A model generated the notes under the pieces. It saw only the letters and a program-made list of their open reading frames with translations, had not been told where the DNA came from and ran no database searches. A program made the translations under genes and the position numbers. From contig NZ_VZZZ01000004.1 of the NCBI RefSeq assembly GCF_009193265.1, forward strand, positions 248,001-312,000: DNA of 64,000 nucleotides. The letters are read 5' to 3'. Source of the stretch: Marinobacter changyiensis (GTDB taxonomy: Bacteria > Pseudomonadota > Gammaproteobacteria > Pseudomonadales > Oleiphilaceae). This document shows, one piece after another, positions 1 to 9,945 of the stretch; position 1 is the first letter of the stretch; each line of letters begins with the position of its first letter.

Positions 1-606
1 AAGTGCGGCACAGCGATGGACAGCTATCTGGTTGATGAAGGCCGCAAACTGCATGTGTGTGGCAACAATCCCGATTGTTCGGGTTATGAAGTCGAAGAAG
101 GCACCTTCCGAATCAAGGGCTATGATGGGCCGACACTGGAATGCGACAAGTGTGGCTCCGAAATGCAGCTTAAAACCGGGCGTTTCGGGAAATACTTTGG
201 CTGCACCAATGATGACTGTAAAAACACCCGTAAATTGCTGAAAAGTGGTGAGCCAGCTCCTCCGAAAATGGATCCGGTTCCGATGCCGGAGCTGAAATGC
301 GAAAAAGTGGATGACATTTACGTATTGCGGGATGGTGCTTCCGGATTGTTTCTGGCGGCCAGCAAATTCCCCAAGAATCGGGAAACCCGGGCTCCTCTGG
401 TCAAGGAAATCAAACCTCACAAGGATGAGATCGATCCGAAGTATGGGTTTTTGATGAAAGCGCCGGAAAAAGATCCGGAAGGAAACCCGGCGATCATTCG
501 TTACAGTCGCAAGACGAAAGAGCAGTACGTAATGAGCGAGAAGGATGGCAAGGCTACGGGCTGGCGGGCTTATTACAGTAAAGGTAAATGGACTGCAGAC
601 GCCTGA
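1..606 (+). CDS. topA: DNA topoisomerase I, C-terminal end (partial)
   Basis: This is the 3' end of a gene that begins before the window; the reading frame is open from base 1. TopA relaxes negative supercoils by transient single-strand cleavage. Only the C-terminal DNA-binding tail is visible. It has zinc-ribbon cysteine pairs near the start (KCG, CGNNPDC) and again about residues 40-65 (CDKCG, then CTNDDC). A basic tail rich in Lys follows, with a [10 protein letters not shown] segment near the end. This layout of zinc ribbons plus an extended C-terminal domain is typical of proteobacterial TopA. The catalytic toprim and tyrosine regions lie outside the window. The gene converges on the dehydrogenase gene that follows. 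Confidence 0.9.
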   Translation, partial: KCGTAMDSYLVDEGRKLHVCGNNPDCSGYEVEEGTFRIKGYDGPTLECDKCGSEMQLKTGRFGKYFGCTNDDCKNTRKLLKSGEPAPPKMDPVPMPELKCEKVDDIYVLRDGASGLFLAASKFPKNRETRAPLVKEIKPHKDEIDPKYGFLMKAPEKDPEGNPAIIRYSRKTKEQYVMSEKDGKATGWRAYYSKGKWTADA

Positions 607-607
607 T

Positions 608-646
608 GAGCGCGCCACGGCACCTTGCGTTGGTGCCGGGGCGCTT
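608..646. other. GC-rich imperfect inverted repeat between convergent genes
   Basis: The arms AGCGC..CGGCACC and GGTGCC..GCGCT can pair around a short ttgcgtt loop, with small bulges. No T-tract follows on either strand, so it is not a clear intrinsic terminator, although it sits between the stop codons of topA and the facing dehydrogenase gene. Confidence 0.35.
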
Positions 647-667
647 CGAGGCTTCCCGGCGTTATGC

Positions 668-1549
668 CTAGACGGGACGGATACGCCGTAACCGCTCAAG
701 CAGTGATGAGGTGTCCCAGCGCCGGCCACCCATGGCCTGGACATCTCCGTAAAACTGGTCCACTAAGGCCGTTGCGGGCAGGGCCGCGCCGTTTCTCTCT
801 GCCTCATCAAGACAAATAGACAGGTCCTTGCGCATCCAGTCTACGGCGAAGCCGTGATCAAACTTTCCGGCCAGCATGGTGCCGGCGCGATTGTTCATCT
901 GCCAGGATTGGGCCGCACCCTGGGATATAACCTCCACGACTTTTTCCGCATCAAGTCCTGCCCGTTCAGCAAAATGAAGCGCTTCTGACAGACCCTGCAG
1001 CAAGCCCGCAATAGCAATCTGATTGACCATTTTGGTTTTTTGGCCGGAGCCTACGGGCCCCATCAGGTTGAGGGCCTTCGCGTAGCAGTTCATCACCGGT
1101 TTGGCCCGGCTGAAATCGGCATCGCTGCCACCGCACATAATCGTCAACTGGCCATTCTCGGCGCCTTGCTGGCCACCTGAAACCGGAGCGTCGACAAAAC
1201 CGAGACCCGCTTCCCTGGCTTTGGCAGCCAGATGTTCAGCCACATCTGCTGAGGCCGTGGTGTGGTCTACCAGAACCGCGCCAGCGGCTGCGTTTGCAAT
1301 GATCCCGTCTGGCCCTTCATACAGACTGATCAAATCCGGGTCTGCGCCTACGCAAGTGAGAATGACCTCCGCACCTGCAACGGCGGACGGCACATCTGCA
1401 TGGACGGTTCCTGCATACTGTTCGGCCCACTGCTGTGACTTTGCTGCCGTGCGGTTATAAACCCTGACGTTGAAACCCGCATGGGCCAGATGGCCGGCCA
1501 TGGGGAAGCCCATAACCCCCAGTCCGAGAAATGTGACAGTTGTGCTCAT
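668..1549 (-). CDS. NAD(P)-dependent beta-hydroxyacid dehydrogenase (3-hydroxyisobutyrate dehydrogenase family)
   Basis: A 293-residue member of the family that includes 3-hydroxyisobutyrate dehydrogenase and tartronate semialdehyde reductase; these oxidise a beta-hydroxyacid with NAD(P). The Rossmann motif GLGVMGFPMAGHL is at residues 9-21. The substrate-binding signature DAPVSGG follows near residue 120. The catalytic-lysine region GSGQKTKMVNQ is near residues 167-177. Length matches the family norm of about 290. It lies downstream of gltA on the same strand, separated from it by a strong terminator, so it is probably expressed independently. Exact substrate cannot be told from sequence; valine catabolism genes are not adjacent. 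The ATG at 1549 is the start. Confidence 0.85.
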   Translation of the reverse strand: MSTTVTFLGLGVMGFPMAGHLAHAGFNVRVYNRTAAKSQQWAEQYAGTVHADVPSAVAGAEVILTCVGADPDLISLYEGPDGIIANAAAGAVLVDHTTASADVAEHLAAKAREAGLGFVDAPVSGGQQGAENGQLTIMCGGSDADFSRAKPVMNCYAKALNLMGPVGSGQKTKMVNQIAIAGLLQGLSEALHFAERAGLDAEKVVEVISQGAAQSWQMNNRAGTMLAGKFDHGFAVDWMRKDLSICLDEAERNGAALPATALVDQFYGDVQAMGGRRWDTSSLLERLRRIRPV

Positions 1550-1623
1550 TGAAAACTCCAGTTAGTTGTTGTTGGAGGGTGCCCGTGTAGTACTTTTAAC
1601 AATTATTTGTGGTGGAGGCGAAA

Positions 1624-1653
1624 CAAAAAAAAAGGCCGCTGATGTCAGCGGCC
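1624..1653 (-). terminator. Intrinsic terminator of gltA
   Basis: On the minus strand a perfect GGCCGCTGA-CA-TCAGCGGCC stem is followed by ten or more T residues. It lies just after the gltA stop codon. Confidence 0.9.
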
Positions 1654-1676
1654 CTTCTTTTGGCGTCGTCCGGATG

Positions 1677-2951
1677 CTACTTCTTCGGGAAATCGCGAGC
1701 CGTTTCGCCAGTATATAGCTGGCGAGGGCGGCCAATACGATAATCACCGCTGACCATTTCGTTCCAGTGGGAGAACCAGCCAACGGTCCGTGACAATGCA
1801 AAGATCACAGTGAACATTGAGGTTGGAATACCCATGGCTTTCAGTATGATTCCGGAATAGAAATCCACGTTGGGGTAAAGCTTGCGCTCGACAAAATAGT
1901 CGTCTTCCAGGGCAATCTGTTCCAGCCGCTGGGCGATTCTGAGCAGAGGATCATTTTCAAGCCCGAGCTCTGAAAGCACTTCGTGACAGGTTTGGCGCAT
2001 GACCTTCGCCCGCGGGTCGAAATTCTTGTATACCCGGTGACCGAAACCCATCAGGCGGAACGGGTCATCCTTGTCCTTTGCTTTGGCAACAAACTTCTCG
2101 ATATTTGCTTCGTCGCCAATCTCGGCGAGCATAGCCAGCACGGCTTCATTGGCGCCGCCGTGGGCTGGTCCCCAGAGCGCAGCAATACCCGAGGCAATGC
2201 AGGCGAAGGGGTTAGCACCGGTGGAGCCCGCCAACCGCACTGTGGAGGTTGAGGCGTTTTGCTCATGATCGGCATGCAGAATGAAAATACGATCCATGGC
2301 CTTGGCCAGCACCGGGCTAGGCTTGTAATCTTCACAAGGAGTGCCGAACATCATGTACAGGAAGTTTTCGGCGTAAGACAGGTCATTCCGCGGATACATG
2401 AAGGGCTGACCATTGGCATATTTGTAGCACCAGGCCGCAATCGTGGGCATTTTCGCGATCAGCCGGTGAGCGGTAATTTCCCTCTGATGGATATCGGTGA
2501 CGTCCATCTGGTCGTGATAGAAAGCCGAGAGGGCTCCTACAACGCCACACATGATCGCCATCGGATGCGCGTCACGACGGAAGCCGTTAAAGAAATTGCG
2601 CATCTGGTCGTGGATCATGGTGTGATTTTTCACAGTATCGCGAAAAAGCTGGTTTTCCTCAGGGGTCGGCAATTCTCCGTGCAGTAGCAGAAAACAGACT
2701 TCCAGATAGTCAGAATGCTCTGCCAGTTGCTCGATAGGGTAACCCCGGTGGAGGAGAACACCATTAGCGCCATCGATATAAGTAATTTTTGATTCGCAGG
2801 CCGCAGTCGAAATGAAGCCGGGATCGTAGGTGAAAACGTCTTCCTGAACCAAAGCCCGAATATCGATAACGTCGGGACCGGTGGTGCCTGAATAAACCGG
2901 CAGCTCAATTGATTTGTCACCCACCGAAAGCGTGGCTGTTCTGTCGGTCAT
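1677..2951 (-). CDS. gltA: Citrate synthase (type II)
   Basis: Condenses acetyl-CoA and oxaloacetate to citrate, the entry step of the TCA cycle, in the cytoplasm. The 424-residue protein is the length of the hexameric, NADH-sensitive type II enzymes of Gram-negative bacteria. Visible signatures are [10 protein letters not shown] near residue 228, [14 protein letters not shown] near 300-315, and the VDFYSG motif with the catalytic Asp near 363. The N-terminal region before residue 60 has the beta-rich domain seen in type II enzymes. It is divergent from the sdh operon across a 607-bp regulatory gap that carries a good minus-strand sigma-70 promoter. A terminator follows directly. Confidence 0.97.
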   Translation of the reverse strand: MTDRTATLSVGDKSIELPVYSGTTGPDVIDIRALVQEDVFTYDPGFISTAACESKITYIDGANGVLLHRGYPIEQLAEHSDYLEVCFLLLHGELPTPEENQLFRDTVKNHTMIHDQMRNFFNGFRRDAHPMAIMCGVVGALSAFYHDQMDVTDIHQREITAHRLIAKMPTIAAWCYKYANGQPFMYPRNDLSYAENFLYMMFGTPCEDYKPSPVLAKAMDRIFILHADHEQNASTSTVRLAGSTGANPFACIASGIAALWGPAHGGANEAVLAMLAEIGDEANIEKFVAKAKDKDDPFRLMGFGHRVYKNFDPRAKVMRQTCHEVLSELGLENDPLLRIAQRLEQIALEDDYFVERKLYPNVDFYSGIILKAMGIPTSMFTVIFALSRTVGWFSHWNEMVSGDYRIGRPRQLYTGETARDFPKK

Positions 2952-3171
2952 GGGGCTCTCCTATTTTCAGCATTTTTAAAGCGCGAAGTGGCGCGTATTA
3001 TTGCACAGGTTGCGCACGTTCCGTCACTGTAGGGTAGGTACGGGGTTGCGCTAGCGTGCCTTCAGGCTAGAATTCTTTCGATAATTCAATGGGGTGGCTG
3101 AAAATTTCCCGGTGTGTGTTGCTCGCACCCGCTATATTCTCCACTCTGGTTGTTATGAAAGCTGGCCGCAA

Positions 3172-3199
3172 AATATAGGTAGTTGGCTTTTTTTGTCAA
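3172..3199 (-). promoter_or_regulatory. Sigma-70 promoter candidate for gltA
   Basis: On the minus strand TTGACA (3194-3199) is followed by a 16-bp spacer and TATATT (3172-3177). This predicts transcription towards gltA with a leader of about 210 nt. Confidence 0.7.
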
Positions 3200-3353
3200 T
3201 GCACGAACCCAGAAAAGGTGAGTGGCACTGATGTGGGTATGATCTGGAAGCTGGCTTTACACAGAGCTTTCTGCGCTTCAAAATCGATTTTGTCAATTAG
3301 CATTATAGCGGTCTGCAGTCGCTGATATGGCGGGCTTTTTGGGGGTTGCGCGT

Positions 3354-3382
3354 TTGTAATTCCGGGGTCCACTCCTTATACT
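3354..3382 (+). promoter_or_regulatory. Sigma-70 promoter candidate for sdhCDAB
   Basis: TTGTAA (3354-3359), a 17-bp spacer and TATACT (3377-3382) give a near-consensus promoter about 170 nt upstream of the sdhC start. Confidence 0.65.
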
Positions 3383-3558
3383 CCTTAGCCCGGAATCGGG
3401 GACATGTCAGTCCGGCGCGCCATTAGCGACGTTAGCGATAATGTTCTCGCCTGGCGTCAGCGTACATCGGGAAATACTGTGCGCTGAACGATACTTACCA
3501 ACTATCTGCTGCCGGCCCAGTCGGAATTGCGGACCAAAAAAGAGAGTGTGAGAGCGCT

Positions 3559-3933
3559 GTGAATAGCAAACGACCAGTAAATCTCGATCTCAGCAAGTTT
3601 CATTTTCCGCTGCCAGCTATTACATCAATCCTGCATCGCGTAAGCGGCATCATCATTTTTGTTGGTGTTGCTTTCATGTTGTACGGGCTTGATGTGTCCC
3701 TGTCCGGGGAAGCGGGCTTTGAGCGAGTGAGTGAAATTCTGAGTGGCTTCCTTGCGAAGCTGATTGTGTGGGGCATCATCTCTGCTCTGTTGTACCACCT
3801 TGTCGCCGGTATCAAGCACCTGATCATGGATTTGGGTATTGGTGAAACGCTGGAAGGCGGCCGCCTGGCAGCCAAGTTAACGATAGGTATCTCGGGCGTT
3901 CTCATCATCCTGGCAGGAGTATGGATATGGTAA
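3559..3933 (+). CDS. sdhC: Succinate dehydrogenase cytochrome b556 subunit
   Basis: One of two membrane anchors of complex II; it helps bind haem b and ubiquinone in the inner membrane. The 124-residue protein has the family N-terminus (RPVNLDLSKFHFPLPAITSILHRVSG), in which the S-x-x-x-R motif contributes to quinone binding, and three hydrophobic helices. The haem-ligand-like His lies in the YHLVAGIKHL segment near residue 84. The start is GTG at 3559, fitting the expected MNSKRPVNL N-terminus. The 3' end overlaps sdhD, so the two are translationally coupled. Confidence 0.95.
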   Translation: MNSKRPVNLDLSKFHFPLPAITSILHRVSGIIIFVGVAFMLYGLDVSLSGEAGFERVSEILSGFLAKLIVWGIISALLYHLVAGIKHLIMDLGIGETLEGGRLAAKLTIGISGVLIILAGVWIW

Positions 3934-4271
3934 ACAGTGCCACGAATTTTGGTCGTAGCGGTGTTCAGGACTGGATGGTCCAGCGTGTCTCAGCCTACGT
4001 ATTGGCTTTATACACACTCTTCCTGTTGGGCTTCGTTCTATTTACAAACGTTACGTACGAGACCTGGAGTGGCTTGTTTGCTCAAACCTGGTTTCGTGTT
4101 TTTAGCCTGTTAGCTCTGCTCTCGATCGGAGCACACGCCTGGATAGGATTGTGGACGGTCACAACTGATTATGTCAAAGCGGCAACGCCGAGATTCCTTG
4201 TCCAGGCAGCATGTGGTCTGACCATGTTTGTTTATGTGGTCTGGGGTGTACAGATTCTTTGGGGGCAATGA
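3927..4271 (+). CDS. sdhD: Succinate dehydrogenase hydrophobic membrane anchor subunit
   Basis: Second membrane anchor of complex II, about 114 residues with three transmembrane helices. The N-terminus MVNSATNFGRSGVQDWMVQR resembles the SdhD start in which a GR-x-GVxD segment precedes helix 1. An in-frame ATG lies six bases upstream at 3921, but AGGAG at 3915-3919 is only 1 nt from it and 7 nt from the ATG at 3927, so 3927 is preferred. It overlaps the end of sdhC and is followed within 3 nt by sdhA. Confidence 0.9.
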   Translation: MVNSATNFGRSGVQDWMVQRVSAYVLALYTLFLLGFVLFTNVTYETWSGLFAQTWFRVFSLLALLSIGAHAWIGLWTVTTDYVKAATPRFLVQAACGLTMFVYVVWGVQILWGQ

Positions 4272-4274
4272 TTA

Positions 4275-6047
4275 ATGGCTAATATCAAGACCATTTCTTA
4301 CGACGCAATCGTTATTGGTGGCGGTGGTGCGGGTATGCGTGCTGCGCTTCAGCTCACCGAGTCCGGTGTAAATACTGCATGTGTGACCAAGGTGTTCCCG
4401 ACACGCTCTCACACTGTGTCGGCGCAGGGCGGTATCACGTGCGCGATAGCGAGTGCGGATCCGAACGACGATTGGCGCTGGCATATGTATGACACCGTCA
4501 AAGGGTCCGATTACATCGGCGACCAGGACGCCATCGAGTATATGTGTTCGGTGGGCCCCCAGGCGGTATTCGAGATGGAGCACATGGGGCTTCCTTTCTC
4601 CCGCACCGAGCAGGGCCGAATTTATCAACGCCCGTTCGGCGGTCAGTCGAAGGATTATGGCAAAGGTGGGCAGGCAGCCAGGACGTGCGCGGCAGCGGAC
4701 CGGACTGGCCACGCCCTGCTACACACGCTTTACCAGGCTAACCTTAAGGGCGGCACTACCTTTCTGAACGAATGGTACGCCGTCGATCTTGTCAAGAATG
4801 ATGAGAATCAGGTTGTCGGTGTTGTTGCAATCGAAATCGAGACCGGCGAAGTGGCTTACATCAAAGCCAAGGCAACCGTTCTGGCTACCGGTGGTGCCGG
4901 TCGTATCTATGCATCTACCACTAACGCCCTGATCAACACCGGTGATGGTATCGGTATGGCCCTCCGCGCTGGTTTCCCGGTGCAGGACATGGAAATGTGG
5001 CAGTTCCACCCGACCGGTATTTATGGTGCCGGAACACTGGTAACTGAGGGTTGCCGGGGTGAGGGCGGTTACTTGATCAACGCCGAGGGCGAGCGTTTCA
5101 TGGAACGCTATGCGCCTAACGCAAAAGACCTTGCCGGACGTGATGTCGTTGCGCGATCAATGGTCATCGAGATACTTGAGGGGCGTGGTTGTGGCCCGGA
5201 GAAGGACCACGTTTTGCTGAAACTCGATCACCTGGGCGAGGAAACACTTAATCTCCGCCTCCCGGGTATTTGTGAGCTCTCCAAAACCTTTGCCCACGTA
5301 GATCCGGTCAAGGATCCAGTGCCTGTAGTACCGACCTGCCACTACATGATGGGCGGCATTCCGACCACCGTCGGCGGCCAGGCGTTAACCCAGGATAAAG
5401 ACGGCAAGGATCAGGTTATTGAAGGTCTGTTTGCCTGTGGCGAAGCTGCCTGCGTCTCTGTACATGGTGCCAACCGCCTGGGTGGCAATTCGTTGCTGGA
5501 CTTGATCGTCTTCGGGCGGGCAGCGGGCTTGCATATTGAGGAGCGCTTGCGGGCTGGCTTCGAAACCACGGCCGCGACGGAAGCTGATATTGATCGTGCC
5601 ATGGCTCGGTTGAATCGTCTGAATAGTGCAACCGAGGGCGAGAGTGTCTCGCAAGTGCGCAAGGACTTGCAGAACTGCATGCAATTGTATTTTGGTGTTT
5701 TCCGTGATGGGGACAGTATGGCGGAAGGCCTGAAGAAGCTGGACGCTATTGGAGAGCGCGCTCGCAATGTCAAAATCGGTGATACGAGCAACGCGTTCAA
5801 CACCGCGCGTATTGAGGCGCTTGAGCTTGAAAACCTGTTTGAAGTGGCTTATGCCACGGCATTTTCTGCCATGGAGCGCCGTGAAAGCCGTGGAGCGCAC
5901 GCCCGTAACGATTTCACCGAACGTGATGATGAAAACTGGTTGAAGCATTCAGTTTACTTCCCGCTGGAAAAGCGTCTGGGTAAGCGTGATGTCAACTTTA
6001 CGCCGAAGACGGTGGATACAATGCAGCCTACGATTCGGTCGTATTAA
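4275..6047 (+). CDS. sdhA: Succinate dehydrogenase flavoprotein subunit
   Basis: Catalytic subunit that oxidises succinate to fumarate with covalent FAD. The FAD-binding [10 protein letters not shown] motif is at residues 15-24. The His of [10 protein letters not shown] near residue 46 is the expected flavin attachment site. The active-site motif [11 protein letters not shown] is near residue 243, and RGEGGYLIN follows. Length (590) equals the family norm. It lies 3 nt after sdhD and just ahead of sdhB in the standard CDAB order. Confidence 0.98.
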   Translation: MANIKTISYDAIVIGGGGAGMRAALQLTESGVNTACVTKVFPTRSHTVSAQGGITCAIASADPNDDWRWHMYDTVKGSDYIGDQDAIEYMCSVGPQAVFEMEHMGLPFSRTEQGRIYQRPFGGQSKDYGKGGQAARTCAAADRTGHALLHTLYQANLKGGTTFLNEWYAVDLVKNDENQVVGVVAIEIETGEVAYIKAKATVLATGGAGRIYASTTNALINTGDGIGMALRAGFPVQDMEMWQFHPTGIYGAGTLVTEGCRGEGGYLINAEGERFMERYAPNAKDLAGRDVVARSMVIEILEGRGCGPEKDHVLLKLDHLGEETLNLRLPGICELSKTFAHVDPVKDPVPVVPTCHYMMGGIPTTVGGQALTQDKDGKDQVIEGLFACGEAACVSVHGANRLGGNSLLDLIVFGRAAGLHIEERLRAGFETTAATEADIDRAMARLNRLNSATEGESVSQVRKDLQNCMQLYFGVFRDGDSMAEGLKKLDAIGERARNVKIGDTSNAFNTARIEALELENLFEVAYATAFSAMERRESRGAHARNDFTERDDENWLKHSVYFPLEKRLGKRDVNFTPKTVDTMQPTIRSY

Positions 6048-6060
6048 GGGGGACACAGAT

Positions 6061-6765
6061 ATGTTGGTAAGCCTGTATCGATATAATCCGGAAACAGACA
6101 ATGCACCCTATATGCAGGACATTGAGCTGGATGTTCCGGAAGGAAGAGACCTGATGGTGCTTGACGTCATCACTCTTCTGAAAGAGAAAGACCCGACTAT
6201 TGCGTTCCGTCGTTCCTGTCGTGAGGGTGTCTGTGGCTCTGATGGCATGAATATGAATGGCAAGAACGGGCTCGGTTGTATCACTCCTCTCTCGGAAGTG
6301 GTCAAGAAGAACAAGCTTGTTCTTCGCCCGCTTCCGGGGTTGCCCGTAATCCGGGACCTGGTGGTGGATATGAGTCTGTTCTACAAGCAATACGAAAAGG
6401 TCATGCCTTATCTGATGAACGACAAGCCCGCGCCTGCGATCGAGCGCCTGCAATCTCCGGAGGAGCGGGAGAAGCTTGACGGTTTGTATGAATGTATTCT
6501 GTGTGCCTGCTGCTCCACCGCCTGTCCTTCTTTTTGGTGGAATCCCGATAAGTTCATCGGACCGGCCGGACTGCTTCAGGCGTATCGGTTCCTGGCTGAC
6601 AGTCGCGATACTGCTCAGGAAGAGCGTTTATCCCACCTCGACGATCCGTTCAGCGTGTTTCGCTGCCGAGGTATCATGAACTGTGTCAGTGTCTGTCCCA
6701 AGGGTCTGAATCCCACCAGGGCCATCGGACATATCAGGAACCTTTTGCTGCAACGGGCCACCTGA
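6061..6765 (+). CDS. sdhB: Succinate dehydrogenase iron-sulfur subunit
   Basis: Carries electrons from FAD to quinone through three clusters. The cysteines are visible: CREGVCGSDG plus a later Cys near residues 54-75 for the 2Fe-2S cluster, CILCACCSTACP near 145-156 for the 4Fe-4S cluster, and CRGIMNCVSVCPKG near 201-214 for the 3Fe-4S cluster. The 234-residue length is normal. The frame is open further upstream inside sdhA, but the ATG at 6061 gives the expected MLVSLYRYNP start and is preceded by AAGGGGG. It is the last gene before the stem-loop that separates sdh from suc. Confidence 0.97.
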   Translation: MLVSLYRYNPETDNAPYMQDIELDVPEGRDLMVLDVITLLKEKDPTIAFRRSCREGVCGSDGMNMNGKNGLGCITPLSEVVKKNKLVLRPLPGLPVIRDLVVDMSLFYKQYEKVMPYLMNDKPAPAIERLQSPEEREKLDGLYECILCACCSTACPSFWWNPDKFIGPAGLLQAYRFLADSRDTAQEERLSHLDDPFSVFRCRGIMNCVSVCPKGLNPTRAIGHIRNLLLQRAT

Positions 6766-7082
6766 TAAGCAAAAACTGCCAGAACAGCTATACTGTTCTG
6801 GCAGTATGCACATCGCTCGGGAAGTCTCACAAAGCTGTGAGCTTCCACCAATGGCCAATAGTCAAAATGTCATTGACGGAGCAAACTTCGAAAGCCGTGA
6901 CGAAGGCCTACAAAGCTTTCTCGCGGTTTTATCGAGTATAAAAACCACTGGGGAACGGAAAACATCCGTGCAAACTGTGGTGGCGGCAACAGTCGATCCT
7001 GTAAAAACCCGTATTGACTGAGATATACCTGTGGCCGACCATAGCGCGCTCCCCCGCACCAGTCCAAGGTGAGCTATTCACA
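6766..7082. other. sdhB-sucA intergenic leader, no gene
   Basis: The 317-bp gap holds a perfect 13-bp stem-loop near its start (listed separately) and the sucA ribosome binding site AAGGTGAG at 7066-7073. Only short shadow frames occur. I do not see a convincing sigma-70 promoter, so sucA may be reached by read-through from sdh or by a promoter I cannot recognise. Confidence 0.6.
6775..6805. repeat. Perfect 13-bp inverted repeat between sdhB and sucA
   Basis: ACTGCCAGAACAG and its exact complement CTGTTCTGGCAGT flank a 5-nt loop. On the plus strand no T-tract follows, so it is more likely an RNA-stability or processing element than a terminator for sdh. On the minus strand the stem would be followed by TTTTT. 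Confidence 0.7.
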
Positions 7083-9920
7083 ATGCACGAAAGCATCATG
7101 GAGCAGTTATGGCAGACTTCCCACCTTCAAGGGGGGAATCTGGCCTATGTCGAGCAGCTTTTCGAAACCTATCTGACTGACCCGAATGCCATTCCAGGTG
7201 AATGGCGCAGCTATTTTGACAAGCTGCCCAGTGTCGACGGCCGACAAGGTCGTGATGTTAATCATTCGACGATTCGCCAGCAGTTTGAGCATATTTCCCG
7301 CAATCAGCGTTTTCTTGCCAATGGTGGTGTTCCCGCCAGCGCCACATCGGATGCGGATAAGAAGCAGATTCGGGTTCTACAGCTCATCAATGCGTATCGC
7401 TTCCGCGGCCATCAGGAAGCGAAGCTTGATCCGCTGGGCGTGTTGATCCGCCCGGAGGTGGAAGACCTCGACCTGGGTTTCCACGAACTTTCCGAATCAG
7501 ATCGTGATATCGAGTTTCAGACCGGGTCTTTGTGCTTTGGCGCTGAAACCATGAAGCTCGGTGACATATACGATGGGCTCCGTCAAACCTACTGTGGCAG
7601 CATCGGTGCTGAGTACATGCATGTTGTTGATACCCGTATCAAGCGTTGGTTTCAGCAGCGCATGGAGCCGGTTCGGTCACGCCCGAATTATGAAGAAAAG
7701 ACCCGTCGCCATATTCTGGAACGTCTGACCTCTGCCGAAGGTCTGGAAAAATACTTGGGCTCCCGTTATCCGGGCGTCAAGCGTTTTGGCCTTGAAGGCG
7801 CTGAAAGCCTGATTCCGTGCCTTGACGAATTGATCCAGAGAGCCGGAAGTTATGGTGCGAAGGAAATCGTACTCGGTATGGCTCACCGTGGCCGGCTGAA
7901 TGTGCTGGTCAATACCTTGGGTAAGAACCCGAAAGAGTTGTTTGATGAGTTCGAGGGTAAGCGTCTGGCAGATACTGGTTCCGGCGACGTTAAATACCAT
8001 CAGGGGTTTTCATCCAACATTATGACCGAAGGTGGAGAGATTCACCTGGCGCTTGCGTTTAACCCCTCTCACCTCGAGATTGTCTCTCCGGTTGTCGTGG
8101 GCTCTGTCAGAGCACGACAGACACGTCGTGAGGATTCCAACGGCACGCAGGTGGTACCCATCATCATGCATGGTGATGCTGCGTTTGCGGGGCAGGGTGT
8201 GGTGATGGAAACCTTCCAGGCCTCCCAGACCCGTGGTTTTGGGGTTGGCGGAACAATTCATATTGTCATCAACAATCAGGTTGGCTTTACCACCAGTCGC
8301 CAGGAAGATGCACGATCGACAGAATATTGTACTGACGTTGCCAAGATGGTTCAGGCGCCGATCCTTCATGTTAATGCCGATGACCCTGAAGCCGTCTTGT
8401 TCGTTACCCAGATGGCGATGGACTATCGTCATGAGTTCAAACGTGACGTGGTGATTGATCTGGTATGTTATCGGCGCCGCGGTCATAACGAGGCTGATGA
8501 GCCATCCGCGACTCAGCCGATCATGTACGAAAAAATCCGCAAGATGAAGACAACTCGCGAACTGTATGCAAATGAGCTGATCAAAGCGGGTCTGCTGAAC
8601 GAAGATGAGTCCAAGAAAATGGAACTCGACTTCCGGGATGAGCTTGATAAAGGCGACCACGTGGTTAAATCCCTGGTCAAAAAGCCCAATAAAGAGCTTT
8701 ATGTCGATTGGCAACCTTACCTCGGCCACGAGTGGACTGCGAAGTGCAAGACCAGTGTTGGTCTGAAGACCTTGCAGCGTCTTGGCAAGAGGCTGGGACA
8801 CCTGCCGGAAGGTTTTGCTGTTCAGCGCCAGGTGTCCAAAATCGTCGATGATCGTAACAAGATGACTGCTGGTGCGCTGCCCATCAACTGGGGCTACGGC
8901 GAAGTCATGGCCTATGCCACGCTGTTGAACGAAGGTCACCCGATCCGTATCACCGGACAGGATGTTGGCCGCGGCACCTTTTCTCATCGTCATGCTGTGC
9001 TTCACAACCAGAAGGGCGGTGATACCTACATTCCGCTGCAGCAACTGTCTGAAAAACAACCGCTATTTGAGATCTACGACTCCTTTCTGTCTGAAGAAGC
9101 CTTAATGGCTTTCGAATACGGTTATTCGACCACCACGCCTGATGCGTTGATTGTCTGGGAAGCCCAGTTTGGTGACTTTGCCAACGGCGCCCAGGTCGTT
9201 ATAGATCAGTTTCTGACCAGTGGCGAGCACAAATGGGGGCGCCTTTGTGGCCTGACCTTGCTGTTACCTCACGGCTATGAAGGGCAGGGACCCGAGCACA
9301 GCTCTGCGCGCATCGAGCGCTTCCTGCAATTATGTGCCGAGCACAACATTCAGGTTTGTGTGCCGACCACCCCGGCGCAAACCTTCCACATGCTTCGTAG
9401 GCAGGTCAAGCGGGCATTTCGCAAGCCTTTGGTAGCTATTACACCGAAGAGCCTGTTGCGTCATAAAGAAGCAACATCAGGTCTTGACGATTTTACGGAA
9501 GGTACCTTCCAAACGGTATTGCCAGAGAAAGAACCATCCGATCCGAAGAAAGTTCGCCGCCTGATCATGTGCAGCGGTAAGGTATATTTTGACCTGCTGG
9601 AAAAAAAGAAAGCAGAGGAGCGAGAGGATGTTGCCATTCTGCGGCTTGAGCAACTGTATCCTTTTCCATCGGATGACCTGGATGAACTGATCAGCAAGTA
9701 CACCAAACTGCAGAACGTGGTTTGGTGTCAGGAAGAACCCATGAACCAGGGGGCGTGGTATTGCAGTCAGCACCACATGCGCAATGCGCTGCATCGCCAC
9801 AACCCGAAACTGTATCTCGAATATGCGGGTCGCGATGCTTCGGCAGCCCCGGCGTGTGGGCATTTGTCCGTGCACATCGAGGAACAGAAGAAGCTGATCA
9901 ACGCTGCATTTGAAATTTGA
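7083..9920 (+). CDS. sucA: 2-oxoglutarate dehydrogenase E1 component
   Basis: Thiamine-diphosphate-dependent decarboxylase of the 2-oxoglutarate dehydrogenase complex, handing a succinyl group to SucB. The 945-residue product is close to the usual 930-950. Motifs include GMAHRGRLNVLVN near residue 266, the GDAAFAGQGVVMET region near 364 that belongs to the cofactor site, and GHNEADEPS near 471. The frame is open from 7014, but the ATG at 7083 is preferred. It has AAGGTGAG nine bases upstream and gives the expected start MHESIMEQLWQTSHLQGGN. It begins the sucAB-lpd-sucCD run. Confidence 0.97.
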   Translation: MHESIMEQLWQTSHLQGGNLAYVEQLFETYLTDPNAIPGEWRSYFDKLPSVDGRQGRDVNHSTIRQQFEHISRNQRFLANGGVPASATSDADKKQIRVLQLINAYRFRGHQEAKLDPLGVLIRPEVEDLDLGFHELSESDRDIEFQTGSLCFGAETMKLGDIYDGLRQTYCGSIGAEYMHVVDTRIKRWFQQRMEPVRSRPNYEEKTRRHILERLTSAEGLEKYLGSRYPGVKRFGLEGAESLIPCLDELIQRAGSYGAKEIVLGMAHRGRLNVLVNTLGKNPKELFDEFEGKRLADTGSGDVKYHQGFSSNIMTEGGEIHLALAFNPSHLEIVSPVVVGSVRARQTRREDSNGTQVVPIIMHGDAAFAGQGVVMETFQASQTRGFGVGGTIHIVINNQVGFTTSRQEDARSTEYCTDVAKMVQAPILHVNADDPEAVLFVTQMAMDYRHEFKRDVVIDLVCYRRRGHNEADEPSATQPIMYEKIRKMKTTRELYANELIKAGLLNEDESKKMELDFRDELDKGDHVVKSLVKKPNKELYVDWQPYLGHEWTAKCKTSVGLKTLQRLGKRLGHLPEGFAVQRQVSKIVDDRNKMTAGALPINWGYGEVMAYATLLNEGHPIRITGQDVGRGTFSHRHAVLHNQKGGDTYIPLQQLSEKQPLFEIYDSFLSEEALMAFEYGYSTTTPDALIVWEAQFGDFANGAQVVIDQFLTSGEHKWGRLCGLTLLLPHGYEGQGPEHSSARIERFLQLCAEHNIQVCVPTTPAQTFHMLRRQVKRAFRKPLVAITPKSLLRHKEATSGLDDFTEGTFQTVLPEKEPSDPKKVRRLIMCSGKVYFDLLEKKKAEEREDVAILRLEQLYPFPSDDLDELISKYTKLQNVVWCQEEPMNQGAWYCSQHHMRNALHRHNPKLYLEYAGRDASAAPACGHLSVHIEEQKKLINAAFEI

Positions 9921-9945
9921 CGAGCTACCGAACTAAGGACCAGAG

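Larger units (their letters stand above)
2952..3558. other. Divergent gltA / sdhC regulatory region, no gene
   Basis: This 607-bp gap holds back-to-back promoter candidates (listed separately) and leaders of about 170-220 nt on each side. I see no coding potential and no recognisable riboswitch. The layout resembles the gltA-sdh intergenic region of enterobacteria, where several global regulators act (family knowledge). I cannot assign specific operator sites here. Confidence 0.7.
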
